NCBI RefSeq assembly: GCF_004123905.1 | Contig: NZ_MZXW01000055.1 | Location: 1-64,000, forward strand | Reading direction: 5' to 3' | DNA: 64,000 bases | Origin: Bradyrhizobium betae | GTDB taxonomy: Bacteria > Pseudomonadota > Alphaproteobacteria > Rhizobiales > Xanthobacteraceae | In this document: positions 24,778 through 34,191 of the stretch, piece by piece | Numbering within the stretch: position 1 is the stretch's first letter | Layout: each line of letters opens with the position of its first letter | Notes under the pieces: generated by a model | Seen by the model: only the letters and a program-made list of their open reading frames with translations | Database searches by the model: none | What the model was told of the DNA's origin: nothing | Position numbers and translations under genes: made by a program

Positions 24778-26652
24778 ATGACGACGTCAGATACGGCTGT
24801 GCATACGCAGCCCTTCCAGGCCGAGGTTTCCGAGCTTCTGCACCTCATGGTGCACTCCGTCTATTCGGAGACCGACATCTTCCTGCGGGAGCTCGTCTCC
24901 AACGCCTCGGATGCCTGCGACAAGCTGCGCTATGAGGTGATCGAAAACACTTCGCTGCTCGGCGAGGGCGATGCCCTAAAGATCCGCATCATCCCGAACA
25001 AGACGGCCGGAACGCTTGTCATCGCCGATAACGGCATCGGCATGGAGCGGCAGGAGCTGATCGATCATCTCGGCACCATCGCCCGCTCCGGCACCAAGGC
25101 CTTCGTGTCGAAGCTGAAGGAGGCCAAGGATGGGCTCGGCCTGATCGGCCAGTTCGGCGTCGGCTTCTATTCCGCCTTCATGGTCGCCGAGAAGATCGTC
25201 GTGGTCAGCCGCCGCGCCGGCGAGAGCGACGTCTGGACCTGGACGTCATCAGGCGGCTCCGGCTTCGAGATCGTGCGGGCCAGCGACGAGGAAGCGGCGC
25301 GCGTTGCGCGCGGCACCGAGATCGTCCTCCACCTGAAGGACGACGCGAAGAAGTACCTCGAGACCTACGAGATCGAGCGCATCATCGGCGCCTATTCCGA
25401 CAATATCCTCTTTCCCATCGAGCTCGTGCCTGAAGAGGGCGAACCACGCCAGATCAATTCGGCGAGCGCGCTGTGGCAGCGCTCGAAATCCGAGTTGACG
25501 GCGGAGGACTACAAGAAGGCCTATCAGCAGATCGCATCCGCCTTCGACGATCCCGCGATGACGCTGCACTACCGCGCGGAGGGCCGTTACTCCTACGCCG
25601 TGCTGCTGTTCGCGCCGTCGACGAAGCCGTTCGACCTGTTCGAGCCGAACCGCAAGGGCCGCGTCAAGCTCTACGTCCGCCGCGTCTTCATCACCGATGA
25701 CGCTGACTTGTTGCCGGGCTATCTGCGCTTTATCCGCGGCGTGGTCGACAGCGAGGATCTCCCGCTCAACATCTCGCGCGAGATGCTTCAGAACAATCCG
25801 CAGTTGGCGCAGATCCGCAAAGCTGTGGCGACGCGCGTCGTCAACGAGCTCGAAAGCCTCGCCGACAAGGACGCCGAGAACTTTGCAAAAATCTGGGATG
25901 CCTTCGGCGCGGTGCTGAAAGAGGGCATCTATGAGGATTTCGAGCGCCGCGAGAAGCTGCTGGCGCTGTCGCGATTCACCACGACATCAGGCGAGAAGCG
26001 GGCGCTCAAGCAGGTCATCGCCGATTTCAAGCCCAACCAGACCGAGATTTATTATCTCGTCGGCGATAGCCTGGAGCGGCTGAAGTCCAATCCGCGGCTG
26101 GAAGCCGCCACCGCGCGCGGCATCGAGGTGCTGCTGCTGTCCGATCCCGTCGATGCGTTCTGGACCTCGATGCCGACGGATTTCGAAGGCAAGCCGCTGA
26201 AGTCGCTGAGCCAGGGCGATCTGAATCTCGACTTGATCCCGCGCACAGACGAGACGGACGAGGCGAAGAAGGATGAGCCCGTCGCCGATGAAGCCGCCAC
26301 CATCGCGGTGATCAAGGCCGCCCTCGGCGAGCGCGTCAGCGACGTCAAGGCCTCGACGCGCCTGACCAGCTCGGCCTCCTGCCTCGTCGCCGACAGCCAG
26401 GGGCCGAGCCGCGAGCTCGAGCGCATCCTGTCGCAGCAAAACCGCGGCATGCGCACCAAACCGGTGCTCGAGATCAATCTGCGCCATCCGATGGTGGGCG
26501 CGATCACGAAGGCGCAAGCGGATTCGAAGGCCGTCGACGATCTCAGTCTGCTGCTGCTCGAGCAGGCGCAGATCCTGGACGGCGAGTTGCCGGAAGACCC
26601 GGCGGCGTTTGCGGCGCGGTTGAACCGGCTCGTGTTGCAGGGGCTGGGCTAG
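24778..26652 (+). CDS. htpG: Molecular chaperone HtpG (Hsp90)
   Basis: A 624-residue Hsp90 homologue, an ATP-dependent cytoplasmic chaperone. The GHKL ATPase signatures are intact: RELVSNASDACDK at ~37-49, IADNGIGM at ~82-89 and GQFGVGFYSAFMV at ~124-136. The middle domain carries RRVFITDD and the RGVVDSEDLPLNISRE catalytic-loop segment. The C-terminal dimerisation domain is complete and there is no MEEVD tail, as expected in bacteria. It lies directly after a strong terminator and has its own promoter. Confidence 0.98.
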   Translation: MTTSDTAVHTQPFQAEVSELLHLMVHSVYSETDIFLRELVSNASDACDKLRYEVIENTSLLGEGDALKIRIIPNKTAGTLVIADNGIGMERQELIDHLGTIARSGTKAFVSKLKEAKDGLGLIGQFGVGFYSAFMVAEKIVVVSRRAGESDVWTWTSSGGSGFEIVRASDEEAARVARGTEIVLHLKDDAKKYLETYEIERIIGAYSDNILFPIELVPEEGEPRQINSASALWQRSKSELTAEDYKKAYQQIASAFDDPAMTLHYRAEGRYSYAVLLFAPSTKPFDLFEPNRKGRVKLYVRRVFITDDADLLPGYLRFIRGVVDSEDLPLNISREMLQNNPQLAQIRKAVATRVVNELESLADKDAENFAKIWDAFGAVLKEGIYEDFERREKLLALSRFTTTSGEKRALKQVIADFKPNQTEIYYLVGDSLERLKSNPRLEAATARGIEVLLLSDPVDAFWTSMPTDFEGKPLKSLSQGDLNLDLIPRTDETDEAKKDEPVADEAATIAVIKAALGERVSDVKASTRLTSSASCLVADSQGPSRELERILSQQNRGMRTKPVLEINLRHPMVGAITKAQADSKAVDDLSLLLLEQAQILDGELPEDPAAFAARLNRLVLQGLG

Positions 26653-26777
26653 CGTCGCAGCGCATCGCTCACCTTGCCGTCATCTGCGCGGAGGAACAGT
26701 CGCCTCCGGCGTGGTGTTATGCCATAGGAGGCCGTCGGCATCAGATCCGCCGGCGCCATCGATTCGAGGATGTCTCC

Positions 26778-27062
26778 ATGCGCTTGCCGATCCTGACCCT
26801 CACCGCGATTGTCACGCTGTTTGCTGCGGCAGATGCGCGCGCCCAGACCTACGATCCGCGCTATCCGGTGTGCATGCACGTCTATATGCACGGCGGCTTT
26901 GGCGGTGGCGGCGGTGACTATTTCGACTGCTCCTTCACCTCGCTGCCGCAGTGCCGCGCCACGGCGTCGGGCCGCTCCGCGAGCTGCGACGTCAATCCTT
27001 ATTACGCCTTTGACGAACCGCCGCCGCCTCAGCGCAAGCGTCACAAGAAGCCGCAGCACTGA
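26778..27062 (+). CDS. DUF3551 family secreted protein
   Basis: A 94-residue protein with a signal peptide ending ADARAQ. The mature part holds YPVCMHVY, YFDCSFTSLPQCRATASG and ASCDVNPYY, giving four Cys that are likely to form two disulphides, plus a Gly-rich loop. This is the DUF3551 pattern, abundant in Bradyrhizobium. The tail is basic (KRHKKPQH). It is tandem with the next gene. Function unknown. Confidence 0.85.
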   Translation: MRLPILTLTAIVTLFAAADARAQTYDPRYPVCMHVYMHGGFGGGGGDYFDCSFTSLPQCRATASGRSASCDVNPYYAFDEPPPPQRKRHKKPQH

Positions 27063-27088
27063 TCCGCGCGGCGCGCAGGAGCATCGGT

Positions 27089-27358
27089 ATGCGTAGCCCA
27101 TTCGGCCTGGCTTTGATCGTCGGTGCGCTGCTCGCGACCGCGCCGTCGCATGCGCAGACCTTCGACCCCAGCCACCCCGTCTGCATGCACGTCTATTCCG
27201 GCGCGAATGGTGGCGGCGGGGAGTGGTATGACTGCTCCTTCATGTCGCTGCTGCAGTGTCGCGCCACCGCGTCGGGGCGAGGCGCGACCTGCGATCTCAA
27301 TCCGTATTATCCGGTGAACGTGCCGCAGCCGCGTGCGCAGCACAGCCGTCGCGGCTAG
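27089..27358 (+). CDS. DUF3551 family secreted protein (tandem paralogue)
   Basis: An 89-residue paralogue of the preceding gene, 26 bp downstream and probably co-transcribed. It has a signal peptide (LALIVGALLATAPSHAQ) and the same four-Cys frame: HPVCMHVY, WYDCSFMSLLQCRATASG and ATCDLNPYY. The Gly-rich loop is shorter. Function unknown. Confidence 0.85.
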   Translation: MRSPFGLALIVGALLATAPSHAQTFDPSHPVCMHVYSGANGGGGEWYDCSFMSLLQCRATASGRGATCDLNPYYPVNVPQPRAQHSRRG

Positions 27359-27398
27359 CGCCGCTGCTCGTTTTGCCAACTCAACGAAGCATGCAGAA

Positions 27399-28103
27399 CT
27401 AGGCGCTCTGAGGTGCCTTTTTGGCCGCGGCAATGATCGCGTTGGCCAACTGCCACGCCATCTTGTCCGTGGTCCAGTCACTTGCATGCAGCCTGTCGTC
27501 ATCGCCGGGATCGACCATGCGGTCGAACGAAATCCCGGCGACATCGTGCCAGCCTTTCATCAGCTCGAAGCGACGAAAGACGTTGACGCGCTTTTCCTCC
27601 GCGATCTTGCCGATCGCCTCGACCATGGCGTCCGCCTTCCTGGCCTTGGCCGGTGTCAGCAGCGCGGGCACATATTGCAGGTCCATGAGGGTGACATCGA
27701 TCCGCTTGGCGTAGAGCAACTGGTCAATGCCGTTGCGAATGGCTCGCGTGGTGTCCTCGAGCGAAGGAGGGTTCTGTTGCCATACTGAATTGGTGCCGAC
27801 CTGCCAGATGACGAGATCCGGTTTCAGATCGAAGACGTCATGCTCGAACCGCTTGAGCTCGGCCGGGGCGTCTTCACCGCCGACGCCCCGGTTGATGACC
27901 TCGATCGTGATGCCTGGAAGCAGGATCCGAAGGTCCGCCAGCAGCCGCTGCGGATAGGGGGCGATGCCTCCCTCACCCGCCGTGGTCGAAGAGCCGATGG
28001 CGACGACCCTGACCTGTCCGCTCTTCAAGCGGCTGGCAAAATTGCTCAGCGGCTGCTCGAACGGTGTGGCCTGGACGGGAATTTGTGATGGGTCGAGAGC
28101 CAC
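27399..28103 (-). CDS. SGNH/GDSL hydrolase family protein
   Basis: A 234-residue esterase/lipase-like hydrolase. The SGNH blocks are visible: VAIGSSTTAGEGG with nucleophile Ser39 (block I), NRGVGGED (block II), WQVGTNS (block III, oxyanion Asn) and DDRLHASDW (block V, Asp-x-x-His). There is no obvious signal peptide at the chosen ATG. It is a single gene convergent with the DUF3551 pair. Substrate unknown. Confidence 0.87.
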   Translation of the reverse strand: MALDPSQIPVQATPFEQPLSNFASRLKSGQVRVVAIGSSTTAGEGGIAPYPQRLLADLRILLPGITIEVINRGVGGEDAPAELKRFEHDVFDLKPDLVIWQVGTNSVWQQNPPSLEDTTRAIRNGIDQLLYAKRIDVTLMDLQYVPALLTPAKARKADAMVEAIGKIAEEKRVNVFRRFELMKGWHDVAGISFDRMVDPGDDDRLHASDWTTDKMAWQLANAIIAAAKKAPQSA

Positions 28104-28191
28104 GGGCCGTCTCCCTTTGCTGTCAGGACAACGTTGGGTGGAAAACCTAGCTTGTTTGTCCGGAGCCGCCTAGCCTCGTGAGGCCAGGGCG

Positions 28192-29181
28192 CTAGTCCTT
28201 CTTGATCCCCGACAGCTCGACCACCTTGCGCCAGCGGTCGGTCTCGGCCGTCAGCATGCCGCCAAATGCGCCGGCATTGCCGTGCAGTGGGATCGCGCCG
28301 AGCTCGGCGATGCGCGCCTTGATCTCGGTGTCGGACAGTGCGGTGTCGATCTCGCGATTGAGCAGGTCGATGATCTCGCGTGGCGTGTCGTGCGGGGCGC
28401 CGACGCCGTAGAACGAACTCGTCTCGTAGCCGGGGAGCGTGTCCGCGATCGGCGGCACGTCCGGCAAAATCTCCGAGCGCTCGCGCGTGGTGACGCCGAG
28501 CGCGCGCAGCTTGCCGGCGCGCACCAGCTCGAAGGACGAGCTGACGTTGTCGAACATGCCCTGGATCTGGCCGCTCATCACGTCGGTCAGGCCCGGCGCC
28601 GAGCCGCGATAGGGCACGTGGGTGAATTGCACGCCGGCCAGCGACTTGAACAGCTCGCCGGACAGATGCAGCGAGGTGCCGATGCCGGAGGACGCGATCG
28701 ACATCTTGCCGGGATTGGCCTTGGCGTAGGCGATGAAGTCAGCGACGGTCTTCACCGGCAGATCATTGTTGACGACCAGCACCAGCGGAATCCGCGCGAC
28801 ACCGGCGACCGGCGCGATGCCCTTGGCGAAATCATAGGGCAGCGCCGGATCGAACGAAGCGTTGATCGCGTTCGCGGTCGAGGTCAGCAGCAGCGTGTAG
28901 CCGTCGGGCGCCGAGGTGATCACCGCCTGCGTCCCGATATTGCTGCCGGCGCCGGGCTTGTTCTCGACCACAAAGGTCTGGCCGAGCCGGTCGGACAGGC
29001 GCTGGCAGAGCAGCCGCGACAGCACGTCAGTGGCGCCGCCCGGCGCATAGGGCACCACCCATTTCACGCTGCGCGAGGGATAGGAGGGGTTGCTCAGCGC
29101 GAAGCCGCGCGGCGCCGCGAACGTGGCAGCGGCGCAGGCGGCGGTTTGAAGGAAATGGCGCTTTGTGATCATGATCTGCAT
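28192..29181 (-). CDS. Bug family tripartite tricarboxylate transporter substrate-binding protein
   Basis: A 329-residue TctC/Bug-type periplasmic binding protein. After the signal (KRHFLQTAACAAATFAAPRGFA) come VKWVVPYAPGGATDVLSR, VENKPGAGSNIGTQ and THVPYRGSAPGLTDVMSGQI, all hallmarks of the family, which binds carboxylates. No TctA/TctB membrane genes are adjacent, which is common for orphan Bug proteins. The start may be ATG 29181 or ATG 29172. It diverges from the FATP-like ligase. Confidence 0.93.
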   Translation of the reverse strand: MQIMITKRHFLQTAACAAATFAAPRGFALSNPSYPSRSVKWVVPYAPGGATDVLSRLLCQRLSDRLGQTFVVENKPGAGSNIGTQAVITSAPDGYTLLLTSTANAINASFDPALPYDFAKGIAPVAGVARIPLVLVVNNDLPVKTVADFIAYAKANPGKMSIASSGIGTSLHLSGELFKSLAGVQFTHVPYRGSAPGLTDVMSGQIQGMFDNVSSSFELVRAGKLRALGVTTRERSEILPDVPPIADTLPGYETSSFYGVGAPHDTPREIIDLLNREIDTALSDTEIKARIAELGAIPLHGNAGAFGGMLTAETDRWRKVVELSGIKKD

Positions 29182-29356
29182 CCCCGCTGTCGCCTTGCTA
29201 TCGCAAAAACGGCGCCAGATCGCACGCCGATCCCGCCGGCTTGGTAAAGGATGACTAGAGTTAACCGCGGACTAACCCGGTTTTACCTTGTCTCTTAACA
29301 CCTGGGCAGGGCGCGCGGGCTAAGCTTGGGGGAACCAATAGACACGTTCCGAAAGC

Positions 29357-31171
29357 ATGAACGGCATGACCACCGGCGTCATCGAGCAACCGAAAGCCGC
29401 GCGCGCGCCGTCGGCCTCGAAGATATGGCTCAAGGCGATCGAGCTCACTGCGCGGATCGAGACGCTGCCGGGCCGGTTGTTCGCCGACGTCGTCGACGAT
29501 TGGGCGCGCAGTCAGCCCGACCGCGTCGCGCTGGTCACGGATGACGCAAGCCTGGATTACCAGAGCCTGTCGAAACGCATCAACCGCTATGCGCGCTGGG
29601 CGCGTTCGGTCGGCGTCATCAAAGGCGATACCGTTGCGCTGATCATGCCGAATGGCCTCGACTATGTCGCGGCATGGCTCGGCATCAGCCGCGTCGGCGG
29701 CGTGGTCGCGCTGATCAACACAAAACTCGTCGGACCATCGCTCGCGCATTGCCTCGACGTCGCAAGGCCTCTGCACATCATCGTCGCGAGTGACCTGGCG
29801 GAGACGCTGGAGAGCGCGAAGCCGCATCTGAAGACGGAAGCAAAGATCTGGATCCATGGCGACGCCCGCAGCGAGCGCGCCATCGATGTCGCGCTCGCCG
29901 CACTCGATGACGGTCCGCTTTCGCCAGACGAGCATGGCGAGGTCACCATCGACGACCGCGCGCTGCTGATCTACACCTCCGGCACCACAGGCCTGCCGAA
30001 GGCTGCCAGCATCAGCCATCGCCGCATCCTCAATTGGGGTTTTTGGTTCGCGGGCCTCACTGGCGCTTCGCCGCAGGACCGGCTCTATGACTGCTTGCCG
30101 CTTTTCCATTCGGTCGGCGGCATCGTTGCGCCCTGCAGCATGCTTGCCGCCGGCGGCTCGGTGGTAATCGCCGAAAAATTCTCGGCCTCGCATTTCTGGC
30201 CCGACATCGTGCGCCACGACTGCACGCTGTTCCAGTATATCGGCGAGCTCTGCCGCTATCTGCTGAAGGCGCCGCCGTCGGAATACGAAAACCGCCACCG
30301 GTTGCGGCTCGCCTGCGGCAACGGCCTGCGCGGCGACATCTGGGAGGACTTTCAGGGCCGCTTCGCGATTCCCCGCATCCTCGAATTCTACGCGGCCACC
30401 GAAGGCAATTTCTCGCTGTTCAACGTCGAGGGCCAGCCCGGCGCGATCGGCCGCATCCCGCCGCTGCTCGCGCACCGTTTTCCGGCGGGCCTCGTCAAGC
30501 TCGACCCTGACAGCGGCGCGCCGCTGCGCAATGACGAGGGCTTTTGCATCGCCTGTAGCCGCGGCGAGGCGGGCGAAGCCATCGGCCGCATCGGCTCCGC
30601 GGACCAGGGCGGTGGTCGCTTCGAAGGCTATACCGACGCAGGTGAGACCGAGAAGAAAATCCTGCGCGACGTCTTTGCCAAGGGCGATGCCTGGTTCCGC
30701 ACCGGCGATCTGATGCGGCTCGACGACAAGGGCTTTTTCCATTTCGTCGATCGCATCGGCGATACTTTTCGCTGGAAAGGCGAGAACGTCGCGACCTCCG
30801 AGGTCAACGACGCTGTGCGCGATTTCACCGGCGTGATCGACGCCACCACCTACGGCGTCAGCATTCTGGGCACCGACGGTCGCGCCGGCATGAGCGCCAT
30901 CGTCGTGAACGAGGGCTTTGACATCGCTGTGCTGCCAGCGCATCTTGCACAACGCCTGCCGGCTTACGCCCGCCCGGTCTTCATTCGTGTCTCGCGCGAG
31001 CTCGATGCGACCGAGACGTTCAAGCAGAAGAAGGGTGAGCTCGCCCGCGAGGGATTTGACCCGACTGTGATCAGCGATCCGCTGTTCATGCTGGACCCGA
31101 AGTCCGGCGCTTATGTCGCGCTTGACGCGGCGGCGTATGCGCAGATCCTGGACGGCACGATCAGGCTTTAG
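29357..31171 (+). CDS. Long-chain-acyl-CoA synthetase, FATP-like
   Basis: A 604-residue ANL-family ligase of the fatty-acid-transport-protein type. It has the P-loop LIYTSGTTGLPKAA, the EFYAATEGNFSLFN A5 motif, FRTGDLMRLDDKGFFHFVDR and the FATP-type end TETFKQKKGELAREGFDP. It would activate long-chain or very-long-chain fatty acids to CoA esters, probably at the inner membrane face. It lies ~150 bp upstream of the ACP operon and could feed it acyl groups. Confidence 0.92.
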   Translation: MNGMTTGVIEQPKAARAPSASKIWLKAIELTARIETLPGRLFADVVDDWARSQPDRVALVTDDASLDYQSLSKRINRYARWARSVGVIKGDTVALIMPNGLDYVAAWLGISRVGGVVALINTKLVGPSLAHCLDVARPLHIIVASDLAETLESAKPHLKTEAKIWIHGDARSERAIDVALAALDDGPLSPDEHGEVTIDDRALLIYTSGTTGLPKAASISHRRILNWGFWFAGLTGASPQDRLYDCLPLFHSVGGIVAPCSMLAAGGSVVIAEKFSASHFWPDIVRHDCTLFQYIGELCRYLLKAPPSEYENRHRLRLACGNGLRGDIWEDFQGRFAIPRILEFYAATEGNFSLFNVEGQPGAIGRIPPLLAHRFPAGLVKLDPDSGAPLRNDEGFCIACSRGEAGEAIGRIGSADQGGGRFEGYTDAGETEKKILRDVFAKGDAWFRTGDLMRLDDKGFFHFVDRIGDTFRWKGENVATSEVNDAVRDFTGVIDATTYGVSILGTDGRAGMSAIVVNEGFDIAVLPAHLAQRLPAYARPVFIRVSRELDATETFKQKKGELAREGFDPTVISDPLFMLDPKSGAYVALDAAAYAQILDGTIRL

Positions 31172-31316
31172 CCGGGGCAAAATCGAGAGATAGGTCCAAT
31201 TTTATCTGAATTGTCCAAGAAGCCATTTACTTCTGTCCGGTAAACAACGGTCCATGGGGAGGCGGCCATCAAGAGCCGCCGTCACACGAAATATCGATAA
31301 CAAGAGCGAGCCAGCC

Positions 31317-31562
31317 ATGTCGGTACGGTCTAAGGTCATCGAAGCGATCCAGCAGATCGCCAAGGAACAGCACGTCACGCTTCCCGCCCTCTCGGACGAT
31401 CTGTCGCTGCACGAGACGGGTTTCGATTCGCTCGCCTTCGCGATCCTGGTCGCGCGCCTCGAGGACGAGACCGGCATCGACCCCTTCACCATTTCCGAGG
31501 ACGCAGCGTTCCCCGCCACCGTGGGCGATTTCGTGCGGGCCTACGAAAATGTCCCCGCGTGA
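31317..31562 (+). CDS. Acyl carrier protein
   Basis: An 81-residue carrier protein with phosphopantetheine-attachment Ser38 in ETGFDSLAF. It is acidic and helical, as in the ACP family. The ATG at 31317 is chosen because the additional 21 residues from ATG 31254 are basic and unlike ACP. It overlaps the start of the adenylation gene by 14 bp. It is not the housekeeping acpP (no fab neighbours), so it is probably dedicated to this cluster. Confidence 0.88.
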   Translation: MSVRSKVIEAIQQIAKEQHVTLPALSDDLSLHETGFDSLAFAILVARLEDETGIDPFTISEDAAFPATVGDFVRAYENVPA

Positions 31563-32931
31563 GATCTTTGCGCTTCGCGACTATCTCGGCGCGGGGCTGA
31601 CGGGCCGCACGCTGTCGGATGCGCACGATCTCGTGTCGCTGACCGATATCCTGTCGCATACGGTTCTGGGCGGCCGACTGCGCGAGCTGTCGGGCCGCGC
31701 CGTGCTGCTCAAATTGTCCGACCAGCTGCGGTCGGGTCTTGCCATGATCGAGCTCGACGGCATTGCCCGTCGCATGCTGCTGTGTCCGCCGGATCTCAAT
31801 CCTGCATATCTCGACGCGCTGATCGCCGATGCCGGGATCGATGCCGTCGTCACCGACGAGCCTGATCGCTGGGGCGATACCGGCGTGTCGCTGATCGTCG
31901 CCGCCCAATTGCCGCTTCAGGCCACGGTGCCGGCCAAGACCGAGCGCGCCACTGAATGGCTGATGCTGACCTCGGGCACCTCAGGCGTGCCCAAGATCGT
32001 CGGTCATACCCTGGAAGCGCTGACCGGCGCCATCGTCGCCGAAGGCCCCGCGAAGGGGGCCGCGCCGGTGTGGGCGACGTTCTACGACATTCGCCGCTAT
32101 GGCGGCCTCCAGATCTTCCTCCGCGCCGTTCTCTCCGGCGGCTCCATGGTGCTGTCCGATCCGCACGAGGCGCTCGGCGATCATGTCGCGCGGCTGAATG
32201 CGCGCGGCGTCTCCCATATCTCCGGCACGCCGTCGCATTGGCGCAAGCTTTTGATGAGCGGCGCGGCCGCGCAGTTCGCGCCGGGTTATGTCCGTCTCTC
32301 CGGCGAGATCGCCGACCAGGCGGTGCTTGACGGCTTGAAGGCGGCATTCCCCAACTCCTCCGTCGGCCATGCCTATGCCTCGACCGAGGCGGGCGTCGGC
32401 TTCGCCGTTAATGACGGCCTCGAGGGCTTTCCGGCCAATTATCTCGGCAACCGCAATGGCGTCGAGATGAAGGTCGTGGACGGCTCGCTGCGGATACGCT
32501 CGACGCGCACGGCCCACGCCTATATCGGCCGCAACGCCGCAGCGCTGACCGATGGCGACGGCTTCGTCGACAGTGGCGATATCGTCGAGCTGCGCGGCGA
32601 CCGCTATTATTTCGTCGGCCGCCGCGGCGGCATCATCAATATCGGCGGGTTGAAAGTTCATCCCGAAGAGATCGAGGCGGTGATCAATCGCCATCCGGAT
32701 GTGCGGATGTCGCGGGCGAAGTCGCGAAAGAGTCCGATCACCGGCGGCATCGTCGTCGCCGATGTGATCCTGGCCGACGGCACCGATCAGACGCGGGTGA
32801 AGGAAATCCGTGACCAGATTCTGGATCAATGCCGCGCCCAGCTCGCGTCCCACAAGGTGCCGGCGGTGATCCGCTTCGTCGAGGCGCTCGACGTCACTCC
32901 GGCCGGCAAACTGGCGCGCACCGATGCATAA
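31549..32931 (+). CDS. AMP-dependent adenylation enzyme (acyl-ACP ligase-like)
   Basis: A 460-residue ANL enzyme, shorter than the CoA ligases in this window. The A3 motif LMLTSGTSGVPKIVGHT, the A5 region GHAYASTEAGVGF, FVDSGDIVEL and the C-terminal TPAGKLARTDA with the catalytic Lys are present. Because its gene overlaps the ACP gene and its size suits a stand-alone adenylation domain, it may load an acyl or aryl acid onto that ACP rather than onto CoA. That is inference. Confidence 0.82.
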   Translation: MSPREIFALRDYLGAGLTGRTLSDAHDLVSLTDILSHTVLGGRLRELSGRAVLLKLSDQLRSGLAMIELDGIARRMLLCPPDLNPAYLDALIADAGIDAVVTDEPDRWGDTGVSLIVAAQLPLQATVPAKTERATEWLMLTSGTSGVPKIVGHTLEALTGAIVAEGPAKGAAPVWATFYDIRRYGGLQIFLRAVLSGGSMVLSDPHEALGDHVARLNARGVSHISGTPSHWRKLLMSGAAAQFAPGYVRLSGEIADQAVLDGLKAAFPNSSVGHAYASTEAGVGFAVNDGLEGFPANYLGNRNGVEMKVVDGSLRIRSTRTAHAYIGRNAAALTDGDGFVDSGDIVELRGDRYYFVGRRGGIINIGGLKVHPEEIEAVINRHPDVRMSRAKSRKSPITGGIVVADVILADGTDQTRVKEIRDQILDQCRAQLASHKVPAVIRFVEALDVTPAGKLARTDA

Positions 32932-33646
32932 TGTTCTCGTCACCGGCGGCAGCCGCGGCATCGGCCTTGCGATTGGCAAGCGCCTCGCTGACGCAGGCTA
33001 CAATGTGATCGCCGCGGCGCGCCGCGAGAGCGACGAGCTCAAGGCCGCGATCGGCCTCTCCGAAGGGCGCCTGCATTTCCGCGCCTGCGATCTCGCCGTG
33101 ATCGACGCGATCCCGGCGTTCGCGAAGCTTATTCGCGACGAGTTCGGCCCGATCTACGGCCTCGTCAACAATGCCGGCCTCGGCACCGAAGGCCTGCTCG
33201 CCACCATGCACAATTCCGAGATCGAGGCACTGGTGCAGCTCAACGTGCTGTCGCCGATCATCCTCACCAAATATGTCGCGCGCCAGATGATGGCCGATGG
33301 TGCCGGCCGCATCATCAATATCTCTTCGATCATTGCGACGACCGGCTATAATGGCCTCTCGGTCTATGGAGCCACCAAGGCCGCTGCGACGGGCTTTACC
33401 CGCTCACTCGCGCGCGAGGTCGGCAAGCTCGGCATCACCGTGAATGCGATCGCGCCTGGTTTCATCGACACCGAGCTGACGCACAATCTCTCCGACGAGG
33501 CCCGCAAGCGCATCGCGGGTCGCAGTGCGCTACGTCGCCTGCCGGAGACCGAAGACGTCGCACGCATGGTGGAATATCTGCTCGGCGAGGGCGGCCGCAA
33601 CGTCACCGGTACCGTGTTCACGATCGATGCGGGCAATACGGCGTAA
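32924..33646 (+). CDS. SDR family 3-oxoacyl-ACP reductase (FabG-like)
   Basis: A 240-residue NADPH-dependent short-chain reductase. TGGSRGIG is at ~7-14, NNAGLG at ~83, the catalytic Ser in INISSIIA, and Tyr/Lys in YGATKAA. The C-terminus GGRNVTGTVFTIDAGNT is typical of FabG-like enzymes. It overlaps the adenylation gene by 8 bp. With the ACP and ligase it would reduce an ACP-bound ketone, completing a mini-biosynthetic operon that lacks a ketosynthase. Confidence 0.9.
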   Translation: MHNVLVTGGSRGIGLAIGKRLADAGYNVIAAARRESDELKAAIGLSEGRLHFRACDLAVIDAIPAFAKLIRDEFGPIYGLVNNAGLGTEGLLATMHNSEIEALVQLNVLSPIILTKYVARQMMADGAGRIINISSIIATTGYNGLSVYGATKAAATGFTRSLAREVGKLGITVNAIAPGFIDTELTHNLSDEARKRIAGRSALRRLPETEDVARMVEYLLGEGGRNVTGTVFTIDAGNTA

Positions 33647-33773
33647 AGCGGAACTCCGCCGCCACAATTGCGTTGATCCGGCGCAATGACATCAAGCCGG
33701 ATTTGGTCGTAAGATGCCCCGCAATCGATTGGGTTACGTCAATCGATCTGCCTTAATCGAAAGGGAGCAGTCG

Positions 33774-33983
33774 ATGGCCACTTCAAACATGACCGCTTCA
33801 AATCAGAGCCGGGCCGAGCCGTCGCGCGCGAAGCCGGACGACATCCATTGCCCGCCGATGGCAAATCAGAATTCCGGCAGTCACGGCCATGAAATGTATC
33901 CGCAGCAATTCGTGCGCTTGGTCGGTTGCCACGACGCCTCTCTCGATGTCTTGCGCAAGCGCGAGGACGAGAAGCTGCATTAG
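33774..33983 (+). CDS. Small hypothetical protein
   Basis: A 69-residue hydrophilic protein from the ATG at 33774, preceded by GGGAG. The first half is Ser/Asn/Pro-rich; the second half, HGHEMYPQQFVRLVGCHDASLDVLRKRED, looks folded. A longer frame from 33714 covers probable promoter DNA. No family recognised. Confidence 0.55.
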   Translation: MATSNMTASNQSRAEPSRAKPDDIHCPPMANQNSGSHGHEMYPQQFVRLVGCHDASLDVLRKREDEKLH

Positions 33984-34191
33984 CGGATATCGCCGCTCCC
34001 AAATTACCGCGAGGCTGGCCGAGCGCTTCGTCGGCTGTCGCAGTTGATTGTTTACTGTCGGCGTGAACGGGCATCTTGTCGTCGGGGCCGTTTCAGCCAA
34101 TGATGCGCTGCCTTTTCGGGTGCGCCGGCCGGCGAACCCAAACTGGTCCCGCCGCGTATCTCGTCTCATCTGAACCCGACCGGCTCCCGCA

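Noticed and set aside
24778..26652. Possible CIRCE or heat-shock element before htpG
   Set aside because: I looked for TTAGCACTC-type inverted repeats in 24706-24777 and saw none.
29261..31180. 639-residue open frame on the minus strand opposite the FATP-like ligase
   Set aside because: It is an antisense mirror of a clear coding gene in high-GC DNA, rich in Arg/Ala/Asp with no motif.
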